Below are positions 62,530 to 64,000 of a stretch of DNA of 64,000 nucleotides, in pieces. This DNA is from Candidatus Thorarchaeota archaeon MP8T_1 (GTDB taxonomy: Archaea > Asgardarchaeota > Thorarchaeia > Thorarchaeales > Thorarchaeaceae). Position 1 is the stretch's first letter, and each line of letters begins with the position of its first letter. The notes beneath the pieces were generated by a model, which worked only from the letters and a program-made list of their open reading frames with translations, had not been told where the DNA came from and did no database searches. The translations under genes were made by a program, and so were the position numbers. The stretch covers positions 1-64,000 of the forward strand of contig PJER01000009.1 of the NCBI GenBank assembly GCA_002825465.1, in the 5' to 3' direction.

Positions 62530-63312
62530 ATGTCGTCACAAAACGAAATGATTGCAGTTCTTGACGAACCGTTGGTAGAGAGGAGAATCTACAGATTTCT
62601 TATGTATCTAGGATTAATTGCTTTACTAGGCACCATAATGATCTATTTGATAGAATTAGTGATTTATCCACCATTCATTCAGGTCATGCTAACAGAGGGG
62701 ATGCTTCCCTCACTGAGTTACAATAGCCAGCTCAATCTAATTCATTCATTTGATTCATTAATCCTAATTAGCATTGGACTTGGTTTCTTTGGAATCTTTG
62801 CTAAATATGGAAAGAAATCAGGGTATGTCTTCCTCCTACTTTTTGTATTTCCTATATTTAGTCTTCAACCGTCTATTGCTGGTTTCGTGATTGGAATCAC
62901 AGGAATAGATAATTTCTTGATTTGGTATTTGTCTGCATGGGGACCTGCAATAGGTCAGAGTTTGGTACTTGCTATTCTACTGTATCATTCACTAGAGCCT
63001 GTAATAGGTAGACGAATAACTGGATTGGTTTCCTTGACATTAGCTACCAGCCAAATATCTCAAGTTGTTTGGTATTTTTCCACTCGACACTTAGCTCCAG
63101 TTTACGATTTTGTCAATTGGACAGTAGAGGGTTCCATTGCAAACACACTACTAGTGTGCATTCCCATTATAATTGGTGCAATTACTTGCGTGATCATATT
63201 TGTCGCATTTTTTGTCATAACGATTCGGAAAGAATGGAAATCTATAGATACGATTCATCAGACCAAGGAGGTGATGGACAATATTCCAAAAGAGATAGTT
63301 ATCAGCAGTTAA
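62530..63312 (+). CDS. Polytopic membrane protein, tandem family member 2
   Basis: 260 residues, about seven hydrophobic helices. Paralogue of the upstream gene: VERRIYRFLMYLGLIALLG, VIYPPFI, and GFFGIFAKYG correspond segment for segment. Polar, partly acidic N- and C-termini. Function unknown. It is followed by a 333-base non-coding stretch and then a third, truncated relative. Confidence 0.65.
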   Translation: MSSQNEMIAVLDEPLVERRIYRFLMYLGLIALLGTIMIYLIELVIYPPFIQVMLTEGMLPSLSYNSQLNLIHSFDSLILISIGLGFFGIFAKYGKKSGYVFLLLFVFPIFSLQPSIAGFVIGITGIDNFLIWYLSAWGPAIGQSLVLAILLYHSLEPVIGRRITGLVSLTLATSQISQVVWYFSTRHLAPVYDFVNWTVEGSIANTLLVCIPIIIGAITCVIIFVAFFVITIRKEWKSIDTIHQTKEVMDNIPKEIVISS

Positions 63313-63645
63313 ATCTCCTCACGCTCTTAGATTGGGTGTGAATTAGCGATAGAATGGATATTCCCCCTCTATCTTCATGCATGGGCATGCTACCTCTCTA
63401 AGGATTTTAGTTTCCTGTAACTGGGGGTATGGGCAAACAATCTTGCTCTGCAGTTTGTGTTGTTCTAGCAAGTGAGCATATCTCTCCTACTCCTGAAAAT
63501 TAAACCCATCCTCAGACACGAGAGGTAGCATTCTTTATTTATTTAGATCATAAAAATCCATAAAATCACTCTATAATTTGTGATTAGGTTTATTTACTTT
63601 GGCGAGTGTGAAAGCCTGAATCGCGTAGGAAGGGACTAATCAAAA
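63313..63645. other. Intergenic region with a 12-bp inverted repeat
   Basis: No gene-like frame. ATGCTACCTCTC (63387-63398) and GAGAGGTAGCAT (63520-63531) are perfect inverted repeats 121 bases apart. A GATAGA/TCTATC stem lies at 63348-63373. The cassette seen before the two upstream paralogues is absent here. An AGGAAGGG sequence near 63628 could be the ribosome-binding site of the next gene. Confidence 0.5.
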
Positions 63646-64000
63646 TTGTTGAACGAGACCGATCAGAGTTCTGACATTGATTGTGATTTGTTACAGGTCG
63701 CTGTCAAAATAGGAATTTTGGGAACGTTGTTGCAAATATTCTGGACTCTCATCTCCACATATCTGATGGTTCTTAGTGCAGAGCTTTCACATATATTATC
63801 AATCTATACTGCTTGGAATATTGTTAATGCAACTGGTTTCTTTTATGCTATCTTTGTTTCTGTTGGATTTGTCGCAATCTTTGCTATGAAAGGTTCTAAA
63901 CTCGGAATTGTCTATCCACTTATGGTCATTCTTTCTCGTTTATGGAGCTATTACTATATTAGATTATCATTTGATCTTGGAATATATTCTGCTGAATTTT
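63646..64000 (+). CDS. Polytopic membrane protein, tandem family member 3 (C-terminus beyond window)
   Basis: Open to the end of the window without a stop. It starts at one of two adjacent TTG codons (63646 or 63649) 10-12 bases after AGGAAGGG. Reads LNETDQSSDIDCDLLQ, then hydrophobic helices. SVGFVAIFAMKGSKLG occupies the place of FxxFxKYG in the two upstream genes, so it is a more diverged member of the same family. The TTG start and the absence of the shared cassette set it apart. Confidence 0.5.
   Translation, partial: MLNETDQSSDIDCDLLQVAVKIGILGTLLQIFWTLISTYLMVLSAELSHILSIYTAWNIVNATGFFYAIFVSVGFVAIFAMKGSKLGIVYPLMVILSRLWSYYYIRLSFDLGIYSAEF

Noticed and set aside
1..64000. Eukaryotic signature proteins (actin, ESCRT, small GTPases) that would prove an Asgard origin
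   Set aside because: None found in this window; the phylum is therefore left open.

Overview
The window is from an archaeal chromosome, roughly 38-40% G+C by eye. The domain assignment rests on a group II chaperonin (thermosome), an archaeal RNA polymerase subunit K (Rpb6/omega type), archaeal-type S-adenosylmethionine synthetase, archaeal/eukaryotic-type TrpRS, a Fap7/AK6-like kinase, an Ard1/RimI acetyltransferase, and TATA boxes about 25 bases before predicted transcript starts. The many surface proteins (NosD-like beta-helix, VIT-VWA, M28 peptidase with Ca-binding repeats), the MgtC-DUF4010 protein and an anaerobic glycyl radical enzyme would suit an Asgard or related sediment archaeon. 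No eukaryotic signature protein is visible, so the phylum is a guess. I see no tRNA, rRNA, CRISPR array, insertion sequence or provirus.

Layout. 1-5150: a secreted-protein fragment, a small membrane protein, and a three-gene operon for a glycyl radical enzyme, an FMN-binding split-barrel protein and a radical-SAM activase. 5200-8600: two GNAT acetyltransferases, an HTH-ACT regulator and an MFS transporter. 8600-14800 (minus): thermosome, RpoK with an N-terminal helix-hairpin-helix domain, MgtC-DUF4010, HisRS and a MEMO-family protein. 15000-23600: a membrane zinc-ribbon protein, DUF89 phosphatase plus acetyltransferase, a Fap7-like kinase, an orphan Eco57I-type DNA methylase and a surface M28 peptidase. 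23600-29000: MFS exporter and nitroreductase flanking a shared promoter region, a PAS histidine kinase and a polytopic membrane protein. 29000-41300: mostly envelope genes, with an SPFH zinc-ribbon protein and a beta-lactamase-fold hydrolase. 41400-53100: methyltransferase, M3 oligopeptidase, a large secreted protein, SAM synthetase opposite an XRE-CBS regulator, and a divergent Ski2-like helicase. 53150-60180 (minus): a five-gene ion-homeostasis operon (NhaA, amphi-Trp protein, PhoU-like protein, NhaP-type antiporter, Ca-type P-ATPase). 60400-64000: TrpRS and a tandem family of polytopic membrane proteins, the last cut by the window edge.

The most notable structures not explained by ordinary gene calls are: (i) an operator-promoter cassette with a TGTAC-TT-GTACA dyad duplicated with fixed spacing before two paralogous membrane genes; (ii) a long leader with two adjacent hairpins before the small surface gene at 29424; (iii) the RpoK-HhH fusion, whose stop codon sits in the loop of its own terminator hairpin; (iv) repeated hairpin-plus-U-tract terminators, unusual for archaea; (v) dyads between SAM synthetase and a CBS-domain regulator; and (vi) the ion-homeostasis operon.
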